Below are positions 44,885 to 53,496 of a stretch of 64,000 bases of DNA, piece by piece; position 1 is the first letter of the stretch; each line of letters begins with the position of its first letter. The notes below the pieces were generated by a model. The model was given only the letters and a program-made list of their open reading frames with translations. It was not told the DNA's origin and did no database searches. The stretch covers positions 1 through 64,000 of the forward strand of contig JAHLFU010000017.1 of the NCBI GenBank assembly GCA_018883665.1, written 5' to 3'. Made by a program: the position numbers and the translations under genes. The DNA comes from Paraprevotella stercoravium. GTDB taxonomy: Bacteria > Bacteroidota > Bacteroidia > Bacteroidales > Bacteroidaceae.

Positions 44885-46249
44885 ATGGATAGTAAAAGAC
44901 AATATGCAGAATTTATAGATTTATTGAGAACCAATAAAAATTTAATTTTAACCGGAGCACCCGGAACCGGCAAGACTTTTTTAGCTCGTGAAATAGCTAA
45001 TGCCATGGGAGCTGAAGTTGAGTTCGTACAGTTTCATCCTTCTTATGATTATACGGATTTTGTAGAAGGATTGCGACCGACTCCACCTGATCAAAATGGA
45101 AATATTGGTTTTGAAAGGAAAGATGGGGTGTTTAAGGCTTTCTGTAAATCAGCTATTTGTTCGTTACAACTTTATAACGATAGGAAGGAACAACAAGGAC
45201 AAGTGATAGATGATGGTTATGAGGAAGTTTATACTCCTTCTTTTAGGAATGTTTATCAGACAATTGTAGATGACATACAGACTGGTAAATTGACAAGAAC
45301 AATGGGAGATGGTTATAAATCATACAGATTAGAAATTCGAAAAGGTCGTATTTGGTATGAGAACAGATTTGAAAAAGAGGATAATATAGAAAAAATGTAT
45401 AATGATTGCTTAGCAAGAGGTATATATAATATTAGAGAATGGAAGAAAGAAGATTATTGGGATTTAGTTAATAAAGTAACGGATGGAAAAACAAGTACTG
45501 TAGATTATAAAATCTATGGATGGATTCTTCAAGAACTACTTAAAAGAACAAAACTACATCAAAGAGAGTTTGTTCCCAAAGGACATCCTGATATTATTTC
45601 TTCTTCACAGCAGGGACATTCGGAGAATGATAGTTGTGTGCAAAACAAAAAAGATTATGTTTTCATTATTGATGAAATTAATCGTGGGGAAATATCTAAA
45701 ATCTTTGGAGAGTTGTTCTTTAGTGTAGATCCTGGTTATCGAGGAAAGAAGGGATTAGTCAAAACACAGTATCAAAATATGATTGTGGATAAAGAGGATC
45801 CTTTCTTTGAAGGTTTTTATATTCCTGAAAATGTTTATATTATCGGTACCATGAATGATATTGACCGTAGTGTAGAAAGTATGGACTTTGCTATGCGCCG
45901 TCGTTTTGCCTGGAAAGAGATAAAGGCAAATGAGAATACAAGAATGCTTGATGATTTAGGGACTCTGAAATCAGAGGTTGTTGAAAAAATGAATTGCCTG
46001 AATGATAAGATCTGGAATGAGAATTCGAATGATGGTATAGAAGGACTTGGTGTCGCCTATCACATAGGTGGAGCATATTTTCGCAAATTGAAATTATATT
46101 TGAATGAGGACTACTCTAATAAGGAAGAAGCTTATCGGGCGCTTTGGGAGAATCATTTGTGTGGAGTATTGTTTGAATATCTCAGGGGTTCGATGAATGC
46201 GGCAGAGAGTATGCGTGAGTTGGAAAAAGCTTATTATGCCGAATCATGA
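44885..46249 (+). CDS. McrB-like AAA+ NTPase with a large internal insertion
   Basis: The 454-aa protein has the McrB AAA+ core: Walker A GAPGTGKT (24-31), QFHPSYDYTDFVEG (49-62), Walker B FIIDEINR (260-267), the McrB signature GTMNDIDRS (321-329) and RRRF (338-341). In E. coli McrB only a few residues separate the FC-helix from Walker B; here about 160 residues (about 93-255) lie between them. There is no N-terminal DNA-recognition domain. It probably powers translocation for the McrC-like nuclease encoded next. An upstream in-frame ATG at 44819 would add 22 unrelated residues. The stop overlaps the next start (ATGA). The gene is AT-rich compared with its neighbours, suggesting transfer. Confidence 0.85.
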   Translation: MDSKRQYAEFIDLLRTNKNLILTGAPGTGKTFLAREIANAMGAEVEFVQFHPSYDYTDFVEGLRPTPPDQNGNIGFERKDGVFKAFCKSAICSLQLYNDRKEQQGQVIDDGYEEVYTPSFRNVYQTIVDDIQTGKLTRTMGDGYKSYRLEIRKGRIWYENRFEKEDNIEKMYNDCLARGIYNIREWKKEDYWDLVNKVTDGKTSTVDYKIYGWILQELLKRTKLHQREFVPKGHPDIISSSQQGHSENDSCVQNKKDYVFIIDEINRGEISKIFGELFFSVDPGYRGKKGLVKTQYQNMIVDKEDPFFEGFYIPENVYIIGTMNDIDRSVESMDFAMRRRFAWKEIKANENTRMLDDLGTLKSEVVEKMNCLNDKIWNENSNDGIEGLGVAYHIGGAYFRKLKLYLNEDYSNKEEAYRALWENHLCGVLFEYLRGSMNAAESMRELEKAYYAES

Positions 46250-47598
46250 AATTAAAAGATAATACACCATATTCTTTTACGGATAATGCAGACAAGTTCT
46301 TGCGTTTGGCAAATCGTTCGATTTCATCGTTGGCCCAAGATAATAAGAACAGGTTGCTTGTCTTTCCAATGTCTTTTCAGGATTGTGAGGATAAGCTAGG
46401 GGAACAATGTTTGTTTCAAATGCGTACCGAGACTAATGGATTTTCTTTGAAAACCGGAAATGTCGCCGGATTTATTGGCATTGATGATCTGCAGATAAGT
46501 ATTCATTCACGTTTTGCCGATTTAGACTCAGATGAGGATTATTTTTTGCACTATATGTTGCAAAAAGTATTGTCGGTTAATGTGTTTGAGTTAAAGCATT
46601 CTACCACCAATGAACAAGTCTTTGATTTCTTGCTATATTTATTTCCCTACTATTTGAACGGGGCATTATCACAAGGCTTGTATAAGGAATATCAAAGAAA
46701 TGAATATAATGATAGTCATGTAAGAGGAACTATTGATCTGAATAGACATATTCGAAAGAATGTTCCTTTTTGTGGAAAAATCGCATATCAGACTCGCGAG
46801 TTTTGCTATGACAATCATATAACGCAACTGATACGCCATACAGTGGAATATATCAGGACTAGGAATATAGGAGAATATCTTTTGCATCAAAATTCTGATA
46901 TACAACAGGGGGTGTCCATGATTGTATCGGCAACTCCTAAATACAGACATCAAGACAGGCAAAAAGTAATTCAAAGTAATATGAAACCACTTCATCATCC
47001 GTATTTTACCCGTTATACAGCTTTGCAGACACTTTGTTTGCAGATTTTGAGACACGAACAATTGAAATATGGAAAATGTGATAATGAGGTTTATGGGATT
47101 TTGTTTGATGTATCCTGGCTTTGGGAGGAATATCTTGCTACGATTTTGACGAAGCGTGGATTTAAACATCCTAATAACAGATGGAGAAAAGATGGGATTT
47201 ATATGGGGTATAATATAAATAATAAGCAACAAAAAGCATTTTTACGTTATCCTGATTTTTATGATAAAAAAAAGTATGGAAGTGTAGTGGATGCGAAATA
47301 TAAACCTCAAATAGATTCTGTTTTAGATGTCAATCAATTGCTTTCCTATATGTATCGTTTAAGAAGTCGAACAGGTGTCTTTATATTACCTGTTAGTCAG
47401 GATACAGAATTGAAACAGTTTGGATTAAAGGGATATGGGGATGATGGTGCGGCAAGTTTGCAAATCTATTCATTTAAGGTGAATGCGGAAGCTGATTCCT
47501 ATGATGAATTTAAAAAAAGTATGTGTCAGTCAGAAATATTATTGCAAAAATATGTTTCAAGTCTGATTATAGATAGTTCGTTTTCATCAAACGGCTGA
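46246..47598 (+). CDS. McrC-like restriction endonuclease subunit
   Basis: The 450-aa protein matches McrC/LlaJI-type partners. The N-terminal part (about 1-110) resembles the McrB-contacting domain, and a PD-(D/E)xK nuclease core follows, with Pro336-Asp337 (RYPDF) and Asp349-Ala-Lys351 (VVDAKYK) visible. With the AAA+ protein, whose gene overlaps it by 4 bases, it should form a nuclease that cuts DNA, probably carrying modified bases or foreign marks, as restriction or phage defence. It is AT-rich like its partner. No methyltransferase gene is adjacent, consistent with a modification-dependent (type IV) system. Confidence 0.85.
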   Translation: MKLKDNTPYSFTDNADKFLRLANRSISSLAQDNKNRLLVFPMSFQDCEDKLGEQCLFQMRTETNGFSLKTGNVAGFIGIDDLQISIHSRFADLDSDEDYFLHYMLQKVLSVNVFELKHSTTNEQVFDFLLYLFPYYLNGALSQGLYKEYQRNEYNDSHVRGTIDLNRHIRKNVPFCGKIAYQTREFCYDNHITQLIRHTVEYIRTRNIGEYLLHQNSDIQQGVSMIVSATPKYRHQDRQKVIQSNMKPLHHPYFTRYTALQTLCLQILRHEQLKYGKCDNEVYGILFDVSWLWEEYLATILTKRGFKHPNNRWRKDGIYMGYNINNKQQKAFLRYPDFYDKKKYGSVVDAKYKPQIDSVLDVNQLLSYMYRLRSRTGVFILPVSQDTELKQFGLKGYGDDGAASLQIYSFKVNAEADSYDEFKKSMCQSEILLQKYVSSLIIDSSFSSNG

Positions 47599-47635
47599 AA
47601 AAGTGCACGATAAGATGAAAAAACAAGACGGAAAG

Positions 47636-47666
47636 TTTGCAACAAACAAAAATAGTTGTACCTTTG
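47636..47666 (+). promoter_or_regulatory. Promoter of rpsO
   Basis: TTTG (47636-47639), 19 bases, TACCTTTG (47659-47666), 38 bases before the ATG: full consensus. Confidence 0.85.
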
Positions 47667-47704
47667 CAACCGCTTAGTAAAATTATACTCAAAAACAAAA
47701 AGTT

Positions 47705-47974
47705 ATGTATTTAGACGCAGCAAAAAAACAAGAAATCTTTGGACAGTACGGAAAGTCTAACACTGATACTGGTTCTGCAGAGAGCCAGATTGCATTGTTT
47801 TCATACCGTATTTCCCACTTGACGGAGCACATGAAAAAGAACCGTAAAGATTATAGTACTGAAAGAGCTTTGACTGGTCTGGTAGGTAAGCGTCGTGCTT
47901 TGCTGAACTACTTGAAAGAGCGTGATATCGAGAGATACCGTGCTATCATCAAGGCTTTAGGATTGCGTAAGTAA
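47705..47974 (+). CDS. rpsO: 30S ribosomal protein S15
   Basis: The 89-aa protein binds 16S rRNA early in small-subunit assembly. Typical S15 segments are seen: DTGSAESQIA, ISHLTEHMKKN..DYSTERAL and GLVGKRRALLNYLK. It has a full consensus promoter and a terminator 20 bases after its stop, so it is transcribed alone. Its GC content and codon use return to those of the core genes after the AT-rich McrBC pair. Confidence 0.98.
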   Translation: MYLDAAKKQEIFGQYGKSNTDTGSAESQIALFSYRISHLTEHMKKNRKDYSTERALTGLVGKRRALLNYLKERDIERYRAIIKALGLRK

Positions 47975-47995
47975 TTCCGAAACTGCTGAAGATTT

Positions 47996-48030
47996 AACCG
48001 CTTTTCCTGAACGGAAAGGCGGTTTTTTTA
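47996..48030 (+). terminator. Terminator after rpsO
   Basis: AACCGCTTTTCC (47996-48007) pairs with GGAAAGGCGGTT (48013-48024) with one G-T pair, followed by a run of Ts. Confidence 0.9.
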
Positions 48031-48031
48031 T

Positions 48032-48039
48032 TATTTTTG
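48032..48039 (+). promoter_or_regulatory. -7 element of the YfhO-like gene
   Basis: TATTTTTG followed by CAGCC, directly after the rpsO terminator and 60 bases before the ATG. Confidence 0.5.
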
Positions 48040-48098
48040 CAGCCGTGCTTAGGCACTCTGTATTCGAATATTAATTCATTAAAACAAATAAGAACAAC

Positions 48099-50624
48099 AT
48101 GAACAAAATCAAGAAAATGATTCCCGATGCTCTGGCTGTGGTGTTCTTTATTCTGATTGGTCTGGCCTATTTTTATGTGCCGACCACTGAAGGATTAGTG
48201 CTGACCGGTCATGATCACACGGGAGGAGCGGGCGCAGGAGCCGAATCACAGGAGTATCTGGAACGTACGGGGGAGCGTACCCGATGGACTAATTCGCAGT
48301 TCGGAGGTATGCCAACTTATCAGATGTCACCAAGTTATAGTTCTACCGATACACTTTCGGCTGTGGAGCGTGTATATCAATTGGGACTGCCTACTTATGT
48401 GATGTATGTGTTTATCATGCTTTTAGGCTTTTATATCCTGTTGCGTGCCTTTAATTTTAAAGTATGGATGGCGGCTTTGGGTGCTGTTGTATGGGCTTTC
48501 TCATCTTATTACTTTATTATTATTGCAGCCGGTCACATCTGGAAGTTTATGGCATTGTCTTTTATTCCGCCTACGATTGCCGGACTGGTATTGTGCTATC
48601 GTGGAAAGTACATTGCAGGTGGAGTCGTTACGGCTTTCTTTGCTGCTTTGCAGATTTTTTCCAACCATATCCAGATGAGTTATTACTTTCTGTCAGTGAT
48701 GCTGCTGATGGCTTTGGCCTATCTGGTTCAGGCTGTGCGTGAGCATCGTGTAGGTGAGTGGTTCAAGGCAACCGGGGTACTGGTTATTGCCGGAATTCTG
48801 GGAGTCTGCATCAATCTTTCCAATTTGTATCATACTTACCAATATAGTAAGGAAAGTATGCGCAGCAAGTCCGAGCTGACTCATAAGGACATTAAGGATC
48901 CGTCAAACCAGACCAGCAGCGGTCTGGAGCGTGATTATATCACTCAGTGGAGCTATGGTATTGGCGAAACATGGACTTTATTGGTTCCGAATACGAAGGG
49001 TGGCGCTTCCATGCCGCTGACCATGAACGAAACAGCCATGAAAAAGGCCGATCCGCAGTTCACACCGATTTATCAGTCACTCGGTCAGTATTGGGGTGAA
49101 CAGCCCGGAACCAGCGGACCGGTATACGTGGGAGCCTTTGTGCTGACACTTTTTGTTTTGGGACTCTTTATTGTGAAGGGACCGATGAAATGGTGTCTGT
49201 TGGCGGCTACCATTCTGTCCATTCTGCTTTCCTGGGGAAAGAATTTCATGGGATTCACCAACTTCTTCCTCGATTATGTTCCGATGTATGACAAGTTCCG
49301 TACTGTAGCCTCTATTCTGGTTGTTGCCGAGTTTACCATTCCTTTGCTGGCTATGCTGGCTCTGAAGGAACTGCTCGAGAAGCCCGATCTGCTGCCACGG
49401 CGTATGAAGGCCGTATACATCAGTGCTGCGCTTACAGGTGGTGTGGCTTTGCTGTTTGCCCTGATGCCGGATGTGTTCTTCGGTAATTATATCTCAACGA
49501 TGGAGCAGAGCATGTTCCAGCAGGCTGCTCAGGCCGGATATATTCCGCAGGATATGATTATGCCTATTCTGAGTAATCTGGAGGATATGCGTCGTGCCAT
49601 GTTTGTTTCGGATGCCTGGCGCAGTGCGCTGATTGTGGCTATCGGTTTGTTGCTGCTCATCGCTTTCCGCATGAAGAAGATGAATGCCACAATGGTAACC
49701 GCCAGCTTGATTGTGCTGTGTCTGATTGATATGTGGCAGGTGAACAAGCGTTATCTGAACGATGAGATGTTTACCGAACCGGTGAGCAACATGAAGGAGA
49801 CGGTCAAGACTCCGGCCGATGAGATGATCCTGCAGGACAAGAGTCTGGACTATCGTGTGCTGAATATGGCTTCGAACACCTTTAACGAGAGCAACACTTC
49901 CTTCTTCCATAAGAGTATCGGAGGTTACCATCCGGCCAAGTTAAGACGTTATCAGGAAATGATCGAAGAACATATTGTTCCCGAGATGAGTGCTTTTGGT
50001 GCAGCAGCGGCTAAGGCCGGCGGTGTTCTGGATTCCATTAACGGTGATTCCATTTTCCCGGTTCTGAACATGCTGAATGTGAAATATGTGATTCTTCCTT
50101 TGCAGGAGGGCAAGACTTTCCCGGTAGTGAATCCGCATGCCAACGGCAACGGCTGGTTTGTAAGCCGCGTGAAGTATGTGAACAATGCTGATGAGGAGAT
50201 TCTTGCGCTTCATGATACACCGTTGAAAGAGGTGGCTGTGGTGGACAAGAAGTTCAAGGAGCAGTTGGGCAACGCTGCCGAGCAGCAGCCTAAGGACAGC
50301 CTGAGTACGGTGAAGCTGACACACTATGATGCCAATGCACTTACCTATGAGATCAACTCACAGAAGGGTGGTGTGGTAGTCTTCTCCGAGAATTATTATC
50401 CGGGATGGACGGCTACTATCGACGGCAATCCGGTAGAGATTGCCCGTGCCAACTACATTCTGCGTGCTATTCAGGTGCCGGCCGGTAAACATGTGGTAGA
50501 GTTCAAGTTTGATCCTACGAGTGTTCATGTTACCGAGGGTATCGCCTATGGCGCACTGGTTATCCTGTTGCTGGGCGTTCTGTTCCTGATCTGGAGAGAC
50601 CGTAAAGCGATATTCAATTCTTAA
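48099..50624 (+). CDS. YfhO-family large membrane protein
   Basis: The 841-aa protein has about 12-13 membrane helices spread over residues 10-560 and near the C-terminus (about 815-835). A large hydrophilic domain (about 570-810) includes GWTATIDGNPVEI and a YILRAIQVPAGKH segment typical of the YfhO family. YfhO proteins resemble GT-C-type glycosyltransferases; in Firmicutes they act in teichoic-acid glycosylation. In Bacteroidetes the substrate is unknown. It has its own -7 element and a terminator after its stop. Confidence 0.8.
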   Translation: MNKIKKMIPDALAVVFFILIGLAYFYVPTTEGLVLTGHDHTGGAGAGAESQEYLERTGERTRWTNSQFGGMPTYQMSPSYSSTDTLSAVERVYQLGLPTYVMYVFIMLLGFYILLRAFNFKVWMAALGAVVWAFSSYYFIIIAAGHIWKFMALSFIPPTIAGLVLCYRGKYIAGGVVTAFFAALQIFSNHIQMSYYFLSVMLLMALAYLVQAVREHRVGEWFKATGVLVIAGILGVCINLSNLYHTYQYSKESMRSKSELTHKDIKDPSNQTSSGLERDYITQWSYGIGETWTLLVPNTKGGASMPLTMNETAMKKADPQFTPIYQSLGQYWGEQPGTSGPVYVGAFVLTLFVLGLFIVKGPMKWCLLAATILSILLSWGKNFMGFTNFFLDYVPMYDKFRTVASILVVAEFTIPLLAMLALKELLEKPDLLPRRMKAVYISAALTGGVALLFALMPDVFFGNYISTMEQSMFQQAAQAGYIPQDMIMPILSNLEDMRRAMFVSDAWRSALIVAIGLLLLIAFRMKKMNATMVTASLIVLCLIDMWQVNKRYLNDEMFTEPVSNMKETVKTPADEMILQDKSLDYRVLNMASNTFNESNTSFFHKSIGGYHPAKLRRYQEMIEEHIVPEMSAFGAAAAKAGGVLDSINGDSIFPVLNMLNVKYVILPLQEGKTFPVVNPHANGNGWFVSRVKYVNNADEEILALHDTPLKEVAVVDKKFKEQLGNAAEQQPKDSLSTVKLTHYDANALTYEINSQKGGVVVFSENYYPGWTATIDGNPVEIARANYILRAIQVPAGKHVVEFKFDPTSVHVTEGIAYGALVILLLGVLFLIWRDRKAIFNS

Positions 50625-50632
50625 TCCATAAG

Positions 50633-50685
50633 AGAATCCGTGTCCGTGTTCCGTAAAAGAACACAGGCACGGATTCTTGCTTTTT
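50633..50685 (+). terminator. Terminator after the YfhO-like gene
   Basis: AGAATCCGTG...GTGTTC pairs with GAACAC...CACGGATTCT (50633-50651 with 50659-50677), followed by TGCTTTTTC. The next gene's ATG is 36 bases beyond. Confidence 0.85.
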
Positions 50686-50720
50686 CAAGACTTTATCAAA
50701 AACTAAATATAAGAACCATT

Positions 50721-52259
50721 ATGGAAGATAATACCAGTAAAATCCAGATACGTCCGTTGCAGATGGACGATTATATTCAGCTGGCCCAATCATTCAAGCG
50801 CGTGTATGCTGATGGCAGTGATGTGTTCTGGACCCGCAAGCAGATAGAAACCCTGTTGCGACTGTTTCCCGAAGGGCAGATTGTCACGGTGGTAGACAAC
50901 AAGATTGTAGGTTGTGCTCTGTCCATCATTGTAGACTATAATCTGGTAAAGGGCGACCATACTTACGCTCAGGTGACCGGAAACGAAACCTTCAGTACAC
51001 ACAACCCGAAGGGAAACATTATGTACGGCATCGAGGTGTTCATTCATCCCGAATATCGGGGTATGCGTCTGGCACGCCGTATGTACGAGTACCGCAAGGA
51101 ACTGTGTGAGAAATTGAATCTAAAAGCCATTATGTTCGGTGGTCGCATTCCGAACTATCATTTGTATGCCGACACGCTCCGTCCGAAGGAATATATCGAA
51201 CAGGTGCGTAAGCGTGAGATTTACGATCCGGTGCTCACGTTCCAGCTCTCAAACGATTTCCATGTGCGCAAGGTGATGAAGAACTATCTGCCCAACGACC
51301 AGGAATCCAAGCATTATGCCTGCCTGTTGCAGTGGGATAACATCTATTATCAGCCTCCAACGGAAAACCCGCTTCCGGTGAACAACAGCGTGCGTGTGGG
51401 CCTTGTGCAGTGGCAGATGCGTAATTATCATTCCATCGACGATCTGTTTGAGCAGATTGAATTCTTCGTAGATGCCGTTTCCGGCTATCAGAGCGACTTT
51501 ATCCTCTTCCCCGAATACTTTAACGCTCCTCTTATGGAAGAGTTCAATCACATGAGCGAATCGCAGGCCATCCGCGGACTGTGTTCCTATACCGACGAGA
51601 TCCGTAAGCGTTTTGTCGATCTGGCCATCAGTTATAATATCAATATCATTACCGGAAGCATGCCACAGCAGCGTGAGGACGGACTCTATAATGTGGGCTT
51701 CCTGTGCCGTCGTGACGGTTCGTATGAGATGTATGAAAAGATCCACGTAACCCCGGAAGAAGTAAAGAGTTGGGGACTGACCGGAGGAAGTTTGATCCGT
51801 ACATTTGATACGGATTGTGCCAAGGTGGGTGTGCTGATCTGTTATGATGTGGAATTCCCCGAGCTGGCGCGTATCATGGCCGACCAGGGAATGCAGATCC
51901 TGTTCGTACCTTTCCTTACCGATACGCAGAATGCCTATTCCCGTGTGCGTGTCTGTGCTCAGGCCCGTGCCATCGAAAACGAGTGTTTTGTGGTGATTGC
52001 CGGAAGTGTGGGAAACCTGCCCCGTGTGCATAATATGGATATTCAGTATGCCCAGTCCGGTGTGTTCACGCCGTGTGACTTTGCTTTCCCGACAGACGGA
52101 AAGCGTGCTGAGGCCACTCCGAATACGGAAATGATTCTGGTTTCCGACATTGATTTGGATCTGCTCACCGAGTTGCATACTTACGGAAGCGTGCGCACGC
52201 TTAAAGACCGCCGTAAGGATCTTTACGAGCTTCGGTTCAAGAAAAAAGGCGATTCCTGA
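50721..52259 (+). CDS. Bifunctional GNAT acetyltransferase / nitrilase-family carbon-nitrogen hydrolase
   Basis: The 512-aa protein fuses an N-terminal GNAT domain (about residues 8-200, IEVFIHPEYRGMRLARR as the acetyl-CoA motif) to a C-terminal nitrilase domain (about 225-505). The nitrilase triad is Glu265 (FPEYF), Lys340 (YEKIH) and Cys374 (ICYDVEFPE). This fusion is a known widespread family of unassigned substrate; a two-step acylation or amide hydrolysis is possible. I chose the ATG at 50721 since GNAT homology starts there; upstream frame to 50640 runs through the preceding terminator. It is followed by its own terminator. Confidence 0.88.
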   Translation: MEDNTSKIQIRPLQMDDYIQLAQSFKRVYADGSDVFWTRKQIETLLRLFPEGQIVTVVDNKIVGCALSIIVDYNLVKGDHTYAQVTGNETFSTHNPKGNIMYGIEVFIHPEYRGMRLARRMYEYRKELCEKLNLKAIMFGGRIPNYHLYADTLRPKEYIEQVRKREIYDPVLTFQLSNDFHVRKVMKNYLPNDQESKHYACLLQWDNIYYQPPTENPLPVNNSVRVGLVQWQMRNYHSIDDLFEQIEFFVDAVSGYQSDFILFPEYFNAPLMEEFNHMSESQAIRGLCSYTDEIRKRFVDLAISYNINIITGSMPQQREDGLYNVGFLCRRDGSYEMYEKIHVTPEEVKSWGLTGGSLIRTFDTDCAKVGVLICYDVEFPELARIMADQGMQILFVPFLTDTQNAYSRVRVCAQARAIENECFVVIAGSVGNLPRVHNMDIQYAQSGVFTPCDFAFPTDGKRAEATPNTEMILVSDIDLDLLTELHTYGSVRTLKDRRKDLYELRFKKKGDS

Positions 52260-52280
52260 TACTTTAAAATCCCCCATATC

Positions 52281-52325
52281 GGGTCCTGTTCTTATTCCTC
52301 AAAAGGGTAGAACAGGACCCTTTTT
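52281..52325 (+). terminator. Terminator after the GNAT-nitrilase gene
   Basis: Perfect 12-bp stem (52281-52292 with 52309-52320, 16-base loop) followed by TTTTT. Confidence 0.92.
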
Positions 52326-52355
52326 AATTCCTTTATAAATATTTTCCGCTAAAAA

Positions 52356-52387
52356 CTTGTTTTATATCGAAATATTTCTCATCTTTG
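52356..52387 (+). promoter_or_regulatory. Promoter of the thioredoxin gene
   Basis: CTTG (52356-52359), 20 bases, CATCTTTG (52380-52387), near-consensus. The first ATG of the thioredoxin gene is 32 bases on. Confidence 0.55.
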
Positions 52388-52419
52388 CGATATGAAAATA
52401 GTAACCACATAAAAGAAAG

Positions 52420-52887
52420 ATGCAAATGATTAAAGTTGGAGCCATCATTTTGGCAGCGGTAATAGGAATCTACTTTCTGTTTCGCGGAGGTAATAAAGAA
52501 AATAGTAACAAACAAATAAAGGAGAAAAAAGTTATGGAACTGACAAAGAAAGATTTTTTGGAGAAGGTTGTAAATTACGAGCAGAACCCGAACGAGTGGA
52601 AATTCCTGGGTGATAAGCCGGCCATCATTGATTTCTATGCCAGCTGGTGCGGACCTTGCAAGGCTTTCGCTCCCGTGTTGGAGGAGGTTGCCGAAGAGTA
52701 TAAGGGAGTGATTGACGTGTATAAGGTGAATACTGAGAATGAGGAGGAATTGGCCGCAGTATTCAATATCCGCAGCATCCCGACCATTCTGTTCATTCCG
52801 GTAAACGGACAGCCGCAGATTGTGACCGGTGCCATGCCAAAACCACAGCTCATAGAAGCAATTGAGCACGTGTTGTTGCAGAAGTAA
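52420..52887 (+). CDS. Thioredoxin with N-terminal membrane anchor (possible second start)
   Basis: From the ATG at 52420 the 155-aa product has one membrane segment (about residues 5-21), a basic/polar linker (22-37) and a thioredoxin domain (about 40-155) with active site WCGPC (Cys77, Cys80) and the cis-Pro in IRSIPT. From an internal ATG at 52534, preceded by AAAGGAGAAAAAAG (an unusually good ribosome-binding site), a 117-aa soluble thioredoxin would be made. Either or both may be used. It follows the GNAT-nitrilase terminator and has its own promoter-like sequence, and it is followed by strong hairpins before the ATPase operon. Confidence 0.88.
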   Translation: MQMIKVGAIILAAVIGIYFLFRGGNKENSNKQIKEKKVMELTKKDFLEKVVNYEQNPNEWKFLGDKPAIIDFYASWCGPCKAFAPVLEEVAEEYKGVIDVYKVNTENEEELAAVFNIRSIPTILFIPVNGQPQIVTGAMPKPQLIEAIEHVLLQK

Positions 52888-52910
52888 TCCGGTTTGGAAG
52901 ATTATAAAAA

Positions 52911-52967
52911 ACAAGGAGTGTGCCCACATGAGATCATCTCATATTTGGGCGCACTCCTTGTTTTTTA
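52911..52967. terminator. Terminator after the thioredoxin gene
   Basis: A 16-bp stem with one G-T pair (52911-52926 with 52946-52961), with an inner ATGAG/CTCAT hairpin in the loop, is followed by TTTTTT. Confidence 0.88.
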
Positions 52968-52977
52968 AAAATTACCG

Positions 52978-53027
52978 ACGGGACGGTATTTGAATTTCGA
53001 CAGGACGAAAATTCAATACCGTCCCGT
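52978..53027. terminator. Terminator after the V-type ATPase operon
   Basis: A long stem (52978-52999 with 53006-53027, two single-base bulges) lies 19 bases past the atpK stop; on the minus strand it is followed by TAATTTTT. Confidence 0.85.
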
Positions 53028-53045
53028 TGAAATTTTTGGATAATC

Positions 53046-53465
53046 TTATACCATCAATGCGGCAACCAGCGCCAGGATGGCGTAGAACTCAGGCAGAGCG
53101 GCGTAGATCATGGTGTTGGTCTGCACATCGTGACCCTGAGCGATACCCATGATACCGTTGGCACAAATCTGACCCTGACGGATGGCAGAGAACAGACATA
53201 CCAGACCGACACCCAGACCGATACCCAGCATCAGCGGGCCTTCAGTTGTGAAGTCGCGTCCCATTGACATCAGGAATGCCACAAAACCATACAGACCCTG
53301 AGTAGCCGGCAGAGCCGAAAGGATCATGTAGCTGGCAGACTTTGAAGCATTCTTTTTCAGTGCTCCTTCGGCTGCATTACCTGCGATTGTTGTACCATAG
53401 CAACTTCCGATTCCGGCGAGAGCCAACATCAGGCCCAGACCCAGATAACCTAAAATTTCATTCAT
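53046..53465 (-). CDS. atpK: V-type ATPase subunit K (rotor ring proteolipid)
   Basis: The 139-aa protein has four membrane segments (two hairpins). The ion-carrying Glu126 (ALPEFYAI) is in the last segment; the equivalent site in the first hairpin is Gln56 in ALPATQGLYG, so there is one carboxylate per four helices. Leu52, Thr55, Gln56, Tyr59, Gln97 and Glu126 correspond to the Na+ ligands described for Enterococcus hirae NtpK. It is the last gene of the operon, 31 bases after atpI. Confidence 0.92.
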   Translation of the reverse strand: MNEILGYLGLGLMLALAGIGSCYGTTIAGNAAEGALKKNASKSASYMILSALPATQGLYGFVAFLMSMGRDFTTEGPLMLGIGLGVGLVCLFSAIRQGQICANGIMGIAQGHDVQTNTMIYAALPEFYAILALVAALMV

Positions 53466-53496
53466 AACTTTAATTTTTTATTGTTTCTGATTTTAT

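Noticed and set aside
51249..52277. A 342-codon minus-strand open frame opposite the GNAT-nitrilase gene
   Set aside because: The plus-strand gene has an intact catalytic triad and terminator; the antisense frame has no family features.
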